NCBI GenBank assembly: GCA_024401555.1
Contig: JAKSKV010000001.1
Coordinates: 1-64,000 of the forward strand
Length of the DNA: 64,000 nucleotides
Direction: 5' to 3'
Source: Paludibacteraceae bacterium
GTDB taxonomy: Bacteria > Bacteroidota > Bacteroidia > Bacteroidales > Paludibacteraceae
Shown here: positions 52,947 to 61,915 of the stretch, piece after piece
Position numbering within the stretch: position 1 is the stretch's first letter
How the letters are laid out: every line of letters starts with the position of its first letter
Translations under genes and position numbers: made by a program
Notes under the pieces: model-generated
Told to the model about the DNA's origin: nothing
The model's database searches: none
Seen by the model: the letters and a program-made list of their open reading frames with translations, nothing else

Positions 52947-53795
52947 TTATTCCTCTCCGGTGCGCTCTTCCACGAGGCGTAATCCGATGATGCTGGAGGA
53001 GTAGGTCGGTTCGCTCTTGTTGCGGCAAGAGACACGACAGAAGATGGCTGGACCTTCGAAATAACCGCCGCGCACCACGCGTTCTTTTCCCTCGTCGGCT
53101 CCTTGTGGATTGATGAGCTCTGTCTCCACGTCTGTCGGGTAGGGGCCGTACCAATCCGAACACCACTCCCAAACGTTACCGCTCATATCGAATATCTCCA
53201 ATTCGTTTTCTTTGCGTTTGCCGTTAGGACGAATGGTTCCGGAGTTCTCTTTGTACCATGCGACTTGGTTGATTTCGTTGCTGCCGCTATACTTGAAGTG
53301 CTCGGAATAGGTTCCTCCCCTGGCGGCGTATTCCCACTCCGCTTCGGTCGGGAGTCGGTAGTTCTTGCCCATGAATTCGTTGAGTCTTTTGATGAAGGTT
53401 TGGGCGTCGTTCCATGTGATATTGGTCACAGGAGCGTCGTCATTTTGTATTTCGCTTGGATTCTTGCCCATTACCTCTTTCCATTGGCGTTGGCTCACGC
53501 AATACTTGCAAATGGCGAAACTACCTACAAATACTGGGTGTGCTGGCCTCTCTGGCTTGAAACATTCCGACTCTTGCTCTTCCGTGCAACCCATCATGAA
53601 TGTGCCGCCCTCCACAAAGACGGTTTTGAAGTTGAGGATCGCTTTTTTTCTGGCGATTTGATCGGCGCGCCAAGCGTTTGCCTTTTGCTCTTGTGCGGCC
53701 TTTGCCGCTGCCTCTTTCTCCGCCTTGGTCGGAGCCGCGAATACGTTAAGGAGTAATCCTAACGCACATAATAGTGTGATTGTCAGTCTTTTCAT
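52947..53795 (-). CDS. Secreted formylglycine-generating-enzyme (SUMF1)-like protein
   Basis: A 282-residue protein with signal peptide (LTITLLCALGLLLNVFA). The SUMF1/FGE domain spans about residues 60-278: EGGTFMMGCTEEQ, RLPTEAEWEYAARGG, DMSGNVWEWCSDWYG, and RVVRGGYF with a C-terminal CRVSCRNKSEP cysteine region. Family members range from true FGE to copper-free domains in T9SS GldK/PorK-like proteins; the length here is shorter than GldK. No sulfatase is adjacent, so the role is open. Just 3 bases separate its start from the PepSY-like gene stop. Confidence 0.82.
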   Translation of the reverse strand: MKRLTITLLCALGLLLNVFAAPTKAEKEAAAKAAQEQKANAWRADQIARKKAILNFKTVFVEGGTFMMGCTEEQESECFKPERPAHPVFVGSFAICKYCVSQRQWKEVMGKNPSEIQNDDAPVTNITWNDAQTFIKRLNEFMGKNYRLPTEAEWEYAARGGTYSEHFKYSGSNEINQVAWYKENSGTIRPNGKRKENELEIFDMSGNVWEWCSDWYGPYPTDVETELINPQGADEGKERVVRGGYFEGPAIFCRVSCRNKSEPTYSSSIIGLRLVEERTGEE

Positions 53796-53798
53796 ATG

Positions 53799-54626
53799 TT
53801 ATTCGTTGCCAGCCTCCTCTTTGATCAAAATACCGCTCTTGGTGAAACTAAGTTCGATATCGTTGGGTTTGTTGAGTTTCAATTGGTAACCATAGCTCTT
53901 GCGCTCGATCTTCCTCACGAATTGGTCAGGGTGCTTTTCCGCCAAATATTTGTTCATGGCGGTTGGCAACTGTTTCATGAAACTCTCCGGGAGGGCTTTC
54001 TTCTTGGATTTAACGCTGATCCAGTTACCCTTTCTGTCGAATTCGATCTCCGTCTTGTCCTCCAAAAGAGCCTCGATCTCTCCGTTCACATCCGAGTTGA
54101 TGGCTGTGATCTCTACGCCATTGAATTGATTATCAATGAAATTCTTCGCCATAGAAGGCAGCCTTTGGTCTTCCGGGTTGTTGCTGATTATCTCGCCGTC
54201 CTTGGTGAAGGATAGTTCAATGTTGTTCGGTTTATTGAAACTTAATCGATAGATGAGGTTGTTTCTTCCGTAGGCCTTCTTGGTGATCTTTTTGATGCTC
54301 GCCTCTGGGTAGAATTCCGCCAAGTGGCTGGCGATTCCATTCGGAAGGGTGCTGATCAGTGAGGCAGGCGCCCCATTCTTCTTAAAGTTCACCTCTTCCC
54401 AATCACCGGTCTCGTCGAACTCGATGATGGTTCCGTTCTCCAATACCGCTGTGTACCCCATTTGTGTGATGGTGTCAACAATCTGTGATACGGGGATCTC
54501 GTTGAAGTGGTCGGTGAGGAATGCGTTTGCCTCTCGTGGCAGTTTGGATTGGTCCACGGTATTGCAACTCACCATAGCGGAGCAGATGGCTCCCAAGATA
54601 AAAACCTTCACTACTGATGTCTTCAT
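53799..54626 (-). CDS. PepSY-like (DUF2874) lipoprotein, two to three repeats
   Basis: A 275-residue lipoprotein (AICSAMVSCNT, Cys about 21). The mature part contains three similar units with the pattern FDxxGxWxxVxxK and LPxxhxxxLxxxxP, for example FDETGDWEEVNFK and FDRKGNWISVKSK, typical of PepSY-like DUF2874 domains. Such proteins are periplasmic or surface with unclear role. It is probably cotranscribed with the SUMF1-like gene. A TAACTTTG -7 element lies at 54653-54660. Confidence 0.8.
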   Translation of the reverse strand: MKTSVVKVFILGAICSAMVSCNTVDQSKLPREANAFLTDHFNEIPVSQIVDTITQMGYTAVLENGTIIEFDETGDWEEVNFKKNGAPASLISTLPNGIASHLAEFYPEASIKKITKKAYGRNNLIYRLSFNKPNNIELSFTKDGEIISNNPEDQRLPSMAKNFIDNQFNGVEITAINSDVNGEIEALLEDKTEIEFDRKGNWISVKSKKKALPESFMKQLPTAMNKYLAEKHPDQFVRKIERKSYGYQLKLNKPNDIELSFTKSGILIKEEAGNE

Positions 54627-54735
54627 AAGCGTATTAGTTAACGTTCATCCTTCAAAGTTATATTTTTTTTAGTTCCCCTCACCCAATTATGGATGAAAAA
54701 TCTATACATTTGTTATGGTTATAAAACGAGACAAT

Positions 54736-55575
54736 ATGTTTTTGATCTTTGATGCGGGTTCCACCAAGACCGATGTGCGTCTTGTAAGTGATGATGGAAC
54801 GGAATCTTCAATGGTGTTGCAAGGTATCAACCCCGTCTTTATGGAGGAGGAGACGATACAGGCGGAGTTGGCACGGGTAGTGGAAATGGCTGATCCTATG
54901 TCGGTGGGGCAGGTTTTCTATTATGGCGCTGGGTGCGTGGCTGCCTATGAGCCTCTTTTTGAACGGATTTTGGGAAACATCTTCCCGCTGGCGAAAGTGG
55001 AAGCCCACAGTGATCTCTATGCCGCATGTCGGGCTACTTTGGGTGATTCGGAAGGAATCGCCTGCATCTTGGGAACCGGTTCCAACTCTTGCCACTACAA
55101 AGAGGGAAAGATTCAAAAGAATGTCTCGCCGCTTGGTTTTATTTTAGGAGACGAGGGAAGTGGCGCCGTTTTGGGAAAACTTTTGGTGGGTGATGTCTTG
55201 AAGGGATGTGCTCCTGCGGATATTACAGAGAAGTTTTGGCAGTGGACAGAGATGGACCAAAAAGGTTTCATCGAGGCGGTGTACCGTAAACCCTTTCCGA
55301 ACCGTTTCTTGGCGACCTTTACCCGTTTCTTGGGAGAGAACATCATGCATCCTTATTGTCAAAAATTGGTGGAACGTGCTTTTGTATCCTTCTTCGAAAG
55401 GAATATCCTTCAATATGATTCTTCTGTGAAAAAAATTGGCTTTGTCGGATCGGTCGCCTTCCATTTTTCGGAGATCCTGCAAATGGTAGCGCAAAAGTAT
55501 GGTTATCAGGTGAGTGTGATCACGCAGCGTCCGATGGATGAGTTGGTGAAATACCACAGCTTACTTATGCCTTAA
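54736..55575 (+). CDS. BadF/NAGK-type sugar kinase (ASKHA ATPase)
   Basis: A 279-residue protein starting MFLIFDAGSTKTDVRL (phosphate-1 motif) with CILGTGSNSCHYK (phosphate-2/GTGS) and LGDEGSGAVLGKLLVGDV. It belongs to the BadF/N-acetylglucosamine kinase group, which phosphorylates amino sugars. A TACATTTG element at 54705-54712 places transcription near 54719, so the upstream ATG at 54715 is excluded. It converges with porX, whose stop overlaps this gene's end by 15 bases. Confidence 0.82.
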   Translation: MFLIFDAGSTKTDVRLVSDDGTESSMVLQGINPVFMEEETIQAELARVVEMADPMSVGQVFYYGAGCVAAYEPLFERILGNIFPLAKVEAHSDLYAACRATLGDSEGIACILGTGSNSCHYKEGKIQKNVSPLGFILGDEGSGAVLGKLLVGDVLKGCAPADITEKFWQWTEMDQKGFIEAVYRKPFPNRFLATFTRFLGENIMHPYCQKLVERAFVSFFERNILQYDSSVKKIGFVGSVAFHFSEILQMVAQKYGYQVSVITQRPMDELVKYHSLLMP

Positions 55576-57108
55576 CGTCACAAACGGTATGATCATCTCC
55601 TCGATCGAGATGCCTCCGTGTTGGAAAGTATCCTTGTAGTAGGAGACGTAGTAGTTGTAGTTGTTCGGATAGGCGAAGAAATCGTTGTTCCCAGCGAAAA
55701 TATAAGTCGAACTGACATTGATGATAGGCAAACCGATCTTCTCTGGTTGTTTGATCGCCATTACCTCTTTCGCATTGTAATCCAGATTTTTACCCACTTT
55801 GTAGCGTAGGTTCGTGTTGGTGTTTTTATCGCCTATCACACGGATAGCTTTGTCGGCTCGGATGGTTCCGTGGTCGGTGGTGATCATGATGCGTATGTCG
55901 TGTTGCGCCAATGCCTTGAATAGTTCCAAGATGGATGAGTGTTGGAACCAAGACTTGGTGAGCGAACGGTAGGCCGCCTCTGTGGAGGCCAGTTCGCGGA
56001 TCATTTTCGAGTCAGTGCGGGCGTGCGAGAGCATATCCACAAAGTTGAATACAGCCACGTTGAGTTGGTTGTTCAGGTACTGCGGAAGGTCAGACACCAA
56101 TTTTTCTCCAGAAGCGGGATCGCTGATCTTGTGGTAGGAGAAGCTATATTTTTTCCTGAAACGGTCGATTTGGGTTTGCAGTAACTCCTTTTCGTATAGG
56201 TTTTTACCCTCTTCGTCACCCTCCTCGATCCAGTAGTTCGGGAACATCTTCTTGATTTGGTTCGGCAAGAGGCCTGAGAAGATGGCGTTGCGGGCATATT
56301 GGGTGGCGGTTGGGAGAATGCTGCTGTATAGCTCCTCGCTCTCCACTACAAAGTCGTTGGCCAAGAGATCCTTGATGGCTCTCCATTGGTCCAATCTGAA
56401 ATTATCCAATATGATAAGGAAGACCTTCTCGCCTAAATCCAAGGTTGGGAAGATGCATTTTTTAAAGAGCTCGTGGCTCATCATCGGATGTTCCGCACCC
56501 TGTTCAAACCACTTTTCGTAATTGCGTTTGATGTATTTCACGAAGGTGGAGTTGGCCTCCTCCTTCTGCATACGGAGCAATTCTTGCATCTGGCTGTCAG
56601 CATGTTCCAATTGCAACTCCCAATAGACCAACTTTTTGTAAACTTCCGCCCAGTCTTCGAATCGGGAGGAGTCGTTGATCAACATACCGATCTTGGCGAA
56701 TTCCGAACGATAGTCGTCGGTCGTGGTAGAGGAGATGATTTCGCTCTTGTTGATGTTCTTTTTGATGGAGAGCAGGATTTGGTTCGGATTGACAGGCTTG
56801 ATGAGATAGTCGGCGATCTTCTTGCCGATGGCCTGTTCCATTAGGTTCTCCTCCTCGCTCTTGGTAATCATCACCACAGGGACGGTCGTGTCCTTCTCCT
56901 TGATGAGCGACAAAGCCTCCAATCCGCTGAGTCCTGGCATGTTTTCGTCGAGGAATATGATGTCGAAGTGTTGCTCTTCGCAACATTGCACGGCATCCTT
57001 TCCGTTATTGACGCAAACCACCTCGTATCCCTTCGATTCAAGAAAGAGCACGTGTGCCTTTAATAAATCGATCTCGTCGTCAGCCCAAAGGATTCTGTCT
57101 CTCTTCAT
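55561..57108 (-). CDS. porX: PorX: T9SS response regulator with PglZ alkaline-phosphatase-like domain
   Basis: A 515-residue protein. Residues 1-120 are a CheY receiver (ILWADDEIDLL, phosphoacceptor Asp54 in FLDENMPGLSG, conserved MITKSE), followed by a PglZ domain of the alkaline phosphatase superfamily (FLIILDNFRLDQW, MLSHARTDSKMI, MITTDHGTIR with the metal ligands). This is the architecture of PorX of Porphyromonas gingivalis (518 residues), which is needed for T9SS. It lies 4 bases downstream of porW, so the two are cotranscribed. The PorY kinase is not in the window. Confidence 0.93.
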   Translation of the reverse strand: MKRDRILWADDEIDLLKAHVLFLESKGYEVVCVNNGKDAVQCCEEQHFDIIFLDENMPGLSGLEALSLIKEKDTTVPVVMITKSEEENLMEQAIGKKIADYLIKPVNPNQILLSIKKNINKSEIISSTTTDDYRSEFAKIGMLINDSSRFEDWAEVYKKLVYWELQLEHADSQMQELLRMQKEEANSTFVKYIKRNYEKWFEQGAEHPMMSHELFKKCIFPTLDLGEKVFLIILDNFRLDQWRAIKDLLANDFVVESEELYSSILPTATQYARNAIFSGLLPNQIKKMFPNYWIEEGDEEGKNLYEKELLQTQIDRFRKKYSFSYHKISDPASGEKLVSDLPQYLNNQLNVAVFNFVDMLSHARTDSKMIRELASTEAAYRSLTKSWFQHSSILELFKALAQHDIRIMITTDHGTIRADKAIRVIGDKNTNTNLRYKVGKNLDYNAKEVMAIKQPEKIGLPIINVSSTYIFAGNNDFFAYPNNYNYYVSYYKDTFQHGGISIEEMIIPFVTLRHK

Positions 57109-57112
57109 AGCA

Positions 57113-60100
57113 CTATCGTTTTAGGTACAAGCGTTTGTAGAGCTCCATGTAAACATTGATGTTTCCGCTCTCCTTCAAAACCTGTAGGTTCTCCTTGGAG
57201 ATGATGATGTTACGGTATGGAACACTACCGAATGACTGCTTGATGTTTGCGTTCTTCACCACTTGGGTGAGGTAAGACATTCCCAATTCGGAAGATGGAA
57301 GTTCTCCCACCTCGAATATTTGAGGGAAGGCCTTTGATGTGGTGACGTTGCTCTTTAGGTTGAGCAGCGACTGACTCTTTTGGTTGTATTCGTTCAAAGC
57401 TGCCAAAACAGCTGTCTCGTCCGCTTTCCCTTGGTTGATGAGCACCACATAGTAGTGAGGTGCGGTAGGATCGTAGGTGTATAATCCCTTGTACTTTTTC
57501 AACTCCTTCTTTGGTTCCTCTTTCTTCGGTTCCTCCGCCTTTGGTGTCGCTTCGGCTTGCTCGGTTTGCTCTTTCGCTTGTTCCGTCGATTGAGGTTGGG
57601 TGGTTTCGCTTGTCTCCTTCTGGGTTGGAGCAGACGCCTCCTCTTTCTCTGTCGCTTTTGAGGTGTTCTCCGCTGGGGTAGGAGCTGCTGTCTCTTGGTT
57701 AGCGCTCTCCGCAGGAACGGTGGTCTTCGCTCCGTTCAAATCGTCGCCCTCCTTGACATCCAGTTTCTGGACAGCGGTCATCTCCTCGATCTTCTTCTCC
57801 TCGCCGACCAACTCCACGGCCGCCGTATTGGCGCGCTTGCGTTTTGCTACGATCTCCTTCTTGAAGAAATCCTCGTACTCCTCGATGGTGTAGTTGGAGC
57901 CGATCTGTTGCAGGTTCTCCTCGGTGATGAGTAGGTATTTGTATTCACTGCCCTTCAATAGAGATTGAATGTCATCGTCCGCTATGATACCGTTGATGTA
58001 CCACATCGCCTCGTCATAGTTGTCCAATCCCGATACGTAGAGGATGCCATTCTTCAGCTCCAAGTCAAAGTCCTTGATGAGGAACTTCGTGAAGTTGTAG
58101 GTGGCGGTCATATAGAGCAACTTGTTTTGGTTCACTTTGGTGGTGTCGGTCAACAACAAGAAGATGTATGGGGAGTCGTAGCTAACGGTGAAACCGTCGC
58201 TCAATACGACGCCATTCTCTTCTGCTTCCATCTTCTGTGTCTCCTGGCGGAGGGCCATCAATGCGCCGGTGGATGTTCCTTGCTCAGGGATGTTTCCTTG
58301 GTTGATGAGTGCTAAGATGTCCTTAGCCATTGAGGAGACGTCGCTGTTTGGATAACGCTCCAACAAGTTGTTGAGCGATGTGGCGAAGGTGTCTTTGCTT
58401 GCGGTCTTTCCTATGCTCAAGGAGTTGAGCAGTAAGAATTTAGGCATAAGCGAAGAGACTGGGTAATTCGCCTCCATGTGGGCGGTGTTGCTCTTCACCG
58501 TTTCGAAATCTCCTTTGAGGTAAGCGGCGTAGGTCTGCTCGTAGAGTGAATCCTGCACGCTTTGCATCTTCTCCAAACTTGCTCTGAAGTTCGGTTGGGA
58601 GAGGATCTTCGCGTATTTGCTGGTTGGATAGGCATCGGTCAACTTATCCCTGTACTGGTCGGCACGGGCCTTGTCGCTGTTTTTCTCCGCAATGCGGTAG
58701 CAGCAGTAGTAGGCGTCTGCGGCGCGAGGGTCCTCCGGATAGCGTTTGATGAATTCTTCGAAGGCGTCGTATGCCTTGTCGTAATCGCCTAATTTCTCGT
58801 CATAGACAACGCCAAGGTTAAATAGGGCGTCCGCCAATTGGGTGTGGGCTACCACTTTTTGCTCCTCTGTGAAAGGAATCTGTTTCAAGTAGTATTCCGG
58901 ACGTTTTGGATTGGCCTCGTTGCTGAGTGCCTGTGTGTTCTCTCCGTTTTCTCCGCTCTCTTCCTCGGTGGTAAAGCCATTCATATCCACCATGTCGGCC
59001 AACGACTCCTCCGAGAAGGCGGAGATCATCTTATTCTTACGGTTCCAGTTATCCTCCAATCGTCTCTGTCCGAATTTCTTTCGGAACTCCAACTTTCCCT
59101 TGTCAACGGTTGATTTGACATAGAAGTACCAGCTGGATCCCTCTGGGCCAAGGGCACGGCTATCCATTACCGCCATGTTTTCGATTTCTAACTCCAGTTG
59201 TCTTTGCTCCTCATACTCTTTCTGACGACGCTCGCGTTCCCTCTTTTCCTCTTCGATCACCTTTGTGATCTCTCGGTTGATGGCCGCTGTCAAGTCGGGT
59301 TTGGATGCAGTGGAGAGAATCAATAAACTGTCTTGAAGTTTGTAGGTGGTGTAGTTTTGCACCAGTTCGTCGAGGACAGCGGAGAGACGGCTTACGCGGA
59401 GGTAATCGTCGTGCTTGTGGTCGATGATCGATGAGGCCTCTGCAAAGCATGGCTGCGCCTGCACATAGTCAGGACGTTCGTAGAAGAGGTCTCCGAGCGT
59501 GATGAGCGATTGCGCCTTTTCTTTTCCGTGGCGGGTACTCTTTTCAATGGAGGTTTGGTAATTCTCTATCGCCTTGGCCGTGTCTTTTTTCGCCAAGTAG
59601 ATATTACCGATCGCATAGTATATCTGATCCAAGTAATCTTCGTTGTTCTTGTTCTTGGCCATCTTTTTCAGACGGGTTACCAACGATTCACTTGAATGGT
59701 TGCCGCCCACCACCTCTGTCTGTCTGATTTGGGCGTTGAACGACATTTGATACGGCGGATTAGACTTTAAGACTTTGTCGTAAAGGTCGAAGGCGGCCTC
59801 TTTGTCGCCCATCAGCTGTTTGATCTGTGCCGCCACGAAGTAGAAACGGGTGCGTTGAGTGCGGTTTTTCTCTCCCTCCGCCGCTTTGATCAAGTAGGGG
59901 AACGCTGCCACGTATTCTCGTTGCGAAACCAGCAAATCGGCCATGGCTCCGTTGTAGAGTTGTTGCAATTTAGGATTAATCTCCTCTGGATCGATGCGCT
60001 TCAGGATTTCATCTGCCTCGTAGATCCAGTCCATCTCCTTCATGGCGCGCGCTTTCCAAATGTTGGCCTCGGTGACAAGATCCTTGTCCGTAGGGAAATG

Positions 60101-60595
60101 TTTGGTCACGTATGTGAAGGTAGCCGATGCGGCCAAGTAGTCGTTGGCGTGGAACTTCGATTTACCCATGAGCATCCACACCTCATCCATGTAGGAGTTG
60201 AACTCCTCTTGGTTGTAGAAATCCGCATATTGCGGATCTCGCATCTTGTTGTATTTCTTCTTGGGTTTCTTCTGAATGGAACGCTCTTGAATGGCCGATT
60301 CACACTTCTCGACGGCACGGTTCATATCGCCCGTTCCTGTTCCCTGCGTGGAGGCGTCGCTCACGGCGAAGACGGGGATTACGTGCGAATAGTCTGGGGC
60401 GAAGGCCTCTTCGATTCGCTTGTAACCCTTTTTATAGGATTCATTCGCGTTGTAATAAACGTTGTATTTGGTGTTTAGCGCTTGGTGTTTGCGGTTAACC
60501 CAGGTGTTTTTCTTCAGGTCACAGCCCGTCAGGGTGAGGAGCGCCACCAGTCCAAACAATAGATATGTACGTTTCGATCTAAACATTCTTGCCAT
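57113..60595 (-). CDS. porW: PorW/SprE: T9SS TPR lipoprotein
   Basis: A protein of about 1160 residues beginning MARMFRSKRTYLLFG and a lipobox LTLTGCDLKKN (Cys about 22). The mature part has the family start NTWVNRKHQALNTKYNVYYN, then many TPR-like repeats (FLATAS-type, ADALFNLGVVYDEKLGDYDKAYDAF, split here as ADALFNLGVVYDEKL), and a low-complexity Glu/Thr/Pro-rich linker near residues 945-1030 before a C-terminal repeat. This matches PorW/SprE, which joins the T9SS motor to the ring complex. It has an unusually long charged linker. The start could be 60586. The porX stop-start gap is 4 bases. Confidence 0.92.
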   Translation of the reverse strand: MARMFRSKRTYLLFGLVALLTLTGCDLKKNTWVNRKHQALNTKYNVYYNANESYKKGYKRIEEAFAPDYSHVIPVFAVSDASTQGTGTGDMNRAVEKCESAIQERSIQKKPKKKYNKMRDPQYADFYNQEEFNSYMDEVWMLMGKSKFHANDYLAASATFTYVTKHFPTDKDLVTEANIWKARAMKEMDWIYEADEILKRIDPEEINPKLQQLYNGAMADLLVSQREYVAAFPYLIKAAEGEKNRTQRTRFYFVAAQIKQLMGDKEAAFDLYDKVLKSNPPYQMSFNAQIRQTEVVGGNHSSESLVTRLKKMAKNKNNEDYLDQIYYAIGNIYLAKKDTAKAIENYQTSIEKSTRHGKEKAQSLITLGDLFYERPDYVQAQPCFAEASSIIDHKHDDYLRVSRLSAVLDELVQNYTTYKLQDSLLILSTASKPDLTAAINREITKVIEEEKRERERRQKEYEEQRQLELEIENMAVMDSRALGPEGSSWYFYVKSTVDKGKLEFRKKFGQRRLEDNWNRKNKMISAFSEESLADMVDMNGFTTEEESGENGENTQALSNEANPKRPEYYLKQIPFTEEQKVVAHTQLADALFNLGVVYDEKLGDYDKAYDAFEEFIKRYPEDPRAADAYYCCYRIAEKNSDKARADQYRDKLTDAYPTSKYAKILSQPNFRASLEKMQSVQDSLYEQTYAAYLKGDFETVKSNTAHMEANYPVSSLMPKFLLLNSLSIGKTASKDTFATSLNNLLERYPNSDVSSMAKDILALINQGNIPEQGTSTGALMALRQETQKMEAEENGVVLSDGFTVSYDSPYIFLLLTDTTKVNQNKLLYMTATYNFTKFLIKDFDLELKNGILYVSGLDNYDEAMWYINGIIADDDIQSLLKGSEYKYLLITEENLQQIGSNYTIEEYEDFFKKEIVAKRKRANTAAVELVGEEKKIEEMTAVQKLDVKEGDDLNGAKTTVPAESANQETAAPTPAENTSKATEKEEASAPTQKETSETTQPQSTEQAKEQTEQAEATPKAEEPKKEEPKKELKKYKGLYTYDPTAPHYYVVLINQGKADETAVLAALNEYNQKSQSLLNLKSNVTTSKAFPQIFEVGELPSSELGMSYLTQVVKNANIKQSFGSVPYRNIIISKENLQVLKESGNINVYMELYKRLYLKR

Positions 60596-60705
60596 TTCTC
60601 TAAATATAACTGACGATCGTGTGAAAAATTGTATGGACACACTTCGCCATTTGGCAAAATTAGTGAAAATCTATGACTTATTGGTGATTATTCTTTCGTT
60701 CTTCG

Positions 60706-60738
60706 CAAAAAAATAGGGGCGAAATCGTTTCACCCCTA
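60706..60738 (-). terminator. Terminator of the FHA protein gene
   Basis: AGGGG-GAAA and TTTC-CCCCT pair around a CGA/TCG loop with one mismatch and are followed by seven T on the minus strand, 26 bases after the stop. Confidence 0.75.
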
Positions 60739-60763
60739 CAATATTTCGTTAATTGGTAAGTCT

Positions 60764-61261
60764 TTAATCTGGAGCCCCTGTTTTGAGAATGAGTGTGGTG
60801 GCGCCCAATGTGATGATTTCGCTATCATTTACGATGCGTTTCTCCTTTTTCTGCAAGATTTCATTCATCACGAATGTTCCTACCAGGCTATCGTAGTCCT
60901 CCACCTTGTGGATGATCTTCCCCTCCTTTTCCTCTACGTGGACGATGCAGTGCATTCTATCCATACTTCTGTCTCCGGTGTCAATAGGGCAGGAAATGAC
61001 AGTGCCTGGGCAACGGCGGCCAAACATGTTTTCGCCCAATTGAAGCGGAATGATTTGTTTCTCGCAGAAGACATTCTCCACTACGATGATGCAGCCATAC
61101 GTGTAATCCACTTCCTCTTTCTTCTCCTCTTTGGATTTGAAGCGGACGCTGAAACTTTTTCCGCAGCTGTCGCAGTGGAGGATAAGGGAGGCGCCTGGTT
61201 CGATACGGCTCTCTTCGAATCGGATGAACTGGTCGCATTTGGGGCATCTAATCTTTCTCAT
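60764..61261 (-). CDS. Zinc-ribbon and FHA-domain protein
   Basis: A 165-residue protein. The N-terminus carries two CxxC pairs (IRCPKCDQFIRFEE and ILHCDSCGKSF), a zinc-ribbon of MJ0042 type. The C-terminal about 95 residues form an FHA domain (LGENMFGRRCPGTVISCPI, DRSMDRMHCIVHVEEK with the Ser/His recognition residues, DSLVGTFVMNEI, EIITLGATTLIL). It would bind phosphothreonine peptides in the cytoplasm. It lies downstream of an HXXEE gene (59-base gap) and upstream of porW; no kinase is nearby. Confidence 0.83.
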   Translation of the reverse strand: MRKIRCPKCDQFIRFEESRIEPGASLILHCDSCGKSFSVRFKSKEEKKEEVDYTYGCIIVVENVFCEKQIIPLQLGENMFGRRCPGTVISCPIDTGDRSMDRMHCIVHVEEKEGKIIHKVEDYDSLVGTFVMNEILQKKEKRIVNDSEIITLGATTLILKTGAPD

Positions 61262-61320
61262 GTCGTATAATCTAAATTCAACGCGAAGTTACGAAATGTG
61301 GCGTGATGCGCCAAAATTTA

Positions 61321-61833
61321 TCATCCGCCAATCTTCTTGCCTATGAGAAGGGCGATTCGGAAGATGGCGAGCATGGTTGCTGCGCCGATTATGGCTATGA
61401 GTAGTAAGTTCCAACCGTGCCAGTGCACGAGCGAGTTGATCCCCATGCAGGCATAGGGAACTGATATGAGTACGGAGACGATGCCGGGAACATATTGTCT
61501 GGCGATGACCACTTGCGCGATGTGTACCAAAAGGTGGAGCGAAAAGCCAGTGAATAGGATGCTCCATATCAGTGTGGCCTGTGGCGCTTGGACCAGTACC
61601 AGGATAGAGCCCGGCAATATAAATATCATTTCGACGATGATGAGAGCGACAAAGCCCTTTGCGTTGAGTTCAGGGAGGTTGTGTATGGTTCCCAAAACTT
61701 GAGGGAATCGACCTTTTAGTTCGTCGTTTTGCTGACTTGCCCACCTCTTTTGGGTGAGAAACTCTTCCACCCTGTGTGCGAAGAATAGGATGGGCAGTGG
61801 AAGTACTAAGTAAAGTACGCTAAGTGCGCTCAT
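61321..61833 (-). CDS. HXXEE-domain membrane protein
   Basis: A 170-residue membrane protein with a first helix (LYLVLPLPILFFAHRVEEFL) carrying the HxxEE signature (HRVEE, residues about 20-24), and further helices (VALIIVEMIFILPGSILVL, WNLLLIAIIGAATMLAIF). HXXEE-type proteins may be metal-dependent, function unknown. It lies between the FHA and GH57 genes with an 82-base gap that holds a hairpin. Confidence 0.78.
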   Translation of the reverse strand: MSALSVLYLVLPLPILFFAHRVEEFLTQKRWASQQNDELKGRFPQVLGTIHNLPELNAKGFVALIIVEMIFILPGSILVLVQAPQATLIWSILFTGFSLHLLVHIAQVVIARQYVPGIVSVLISVPYACMGINSLVHWHGWNLLLIAIIGAATMLAIFRIALLIGKKIGG

Positions 61834-61863
61834 AGGTGTGCTTTTTATTGTTTAAAGATATCA

Positions 61864-61896
61864 AAGGGGATCTCTATGCTTGATAGAGATCCCCTT
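61864..61896 (-). terminator. Hairpin after the GH57 gene, likely terminator
   Basis: AAGGGGATCTCTAT (61864-61877) and ATAGAGATCCCCTT (61883-61896) form a 14-bp perfect stem with a 5-base loop. The T-run on the minus strand is short (TTT), so termination strength is moderate. Confidence 0.7.
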
Positions 61897-61915
61897 GTTG
61901 TTCGATTCGCTCGAA

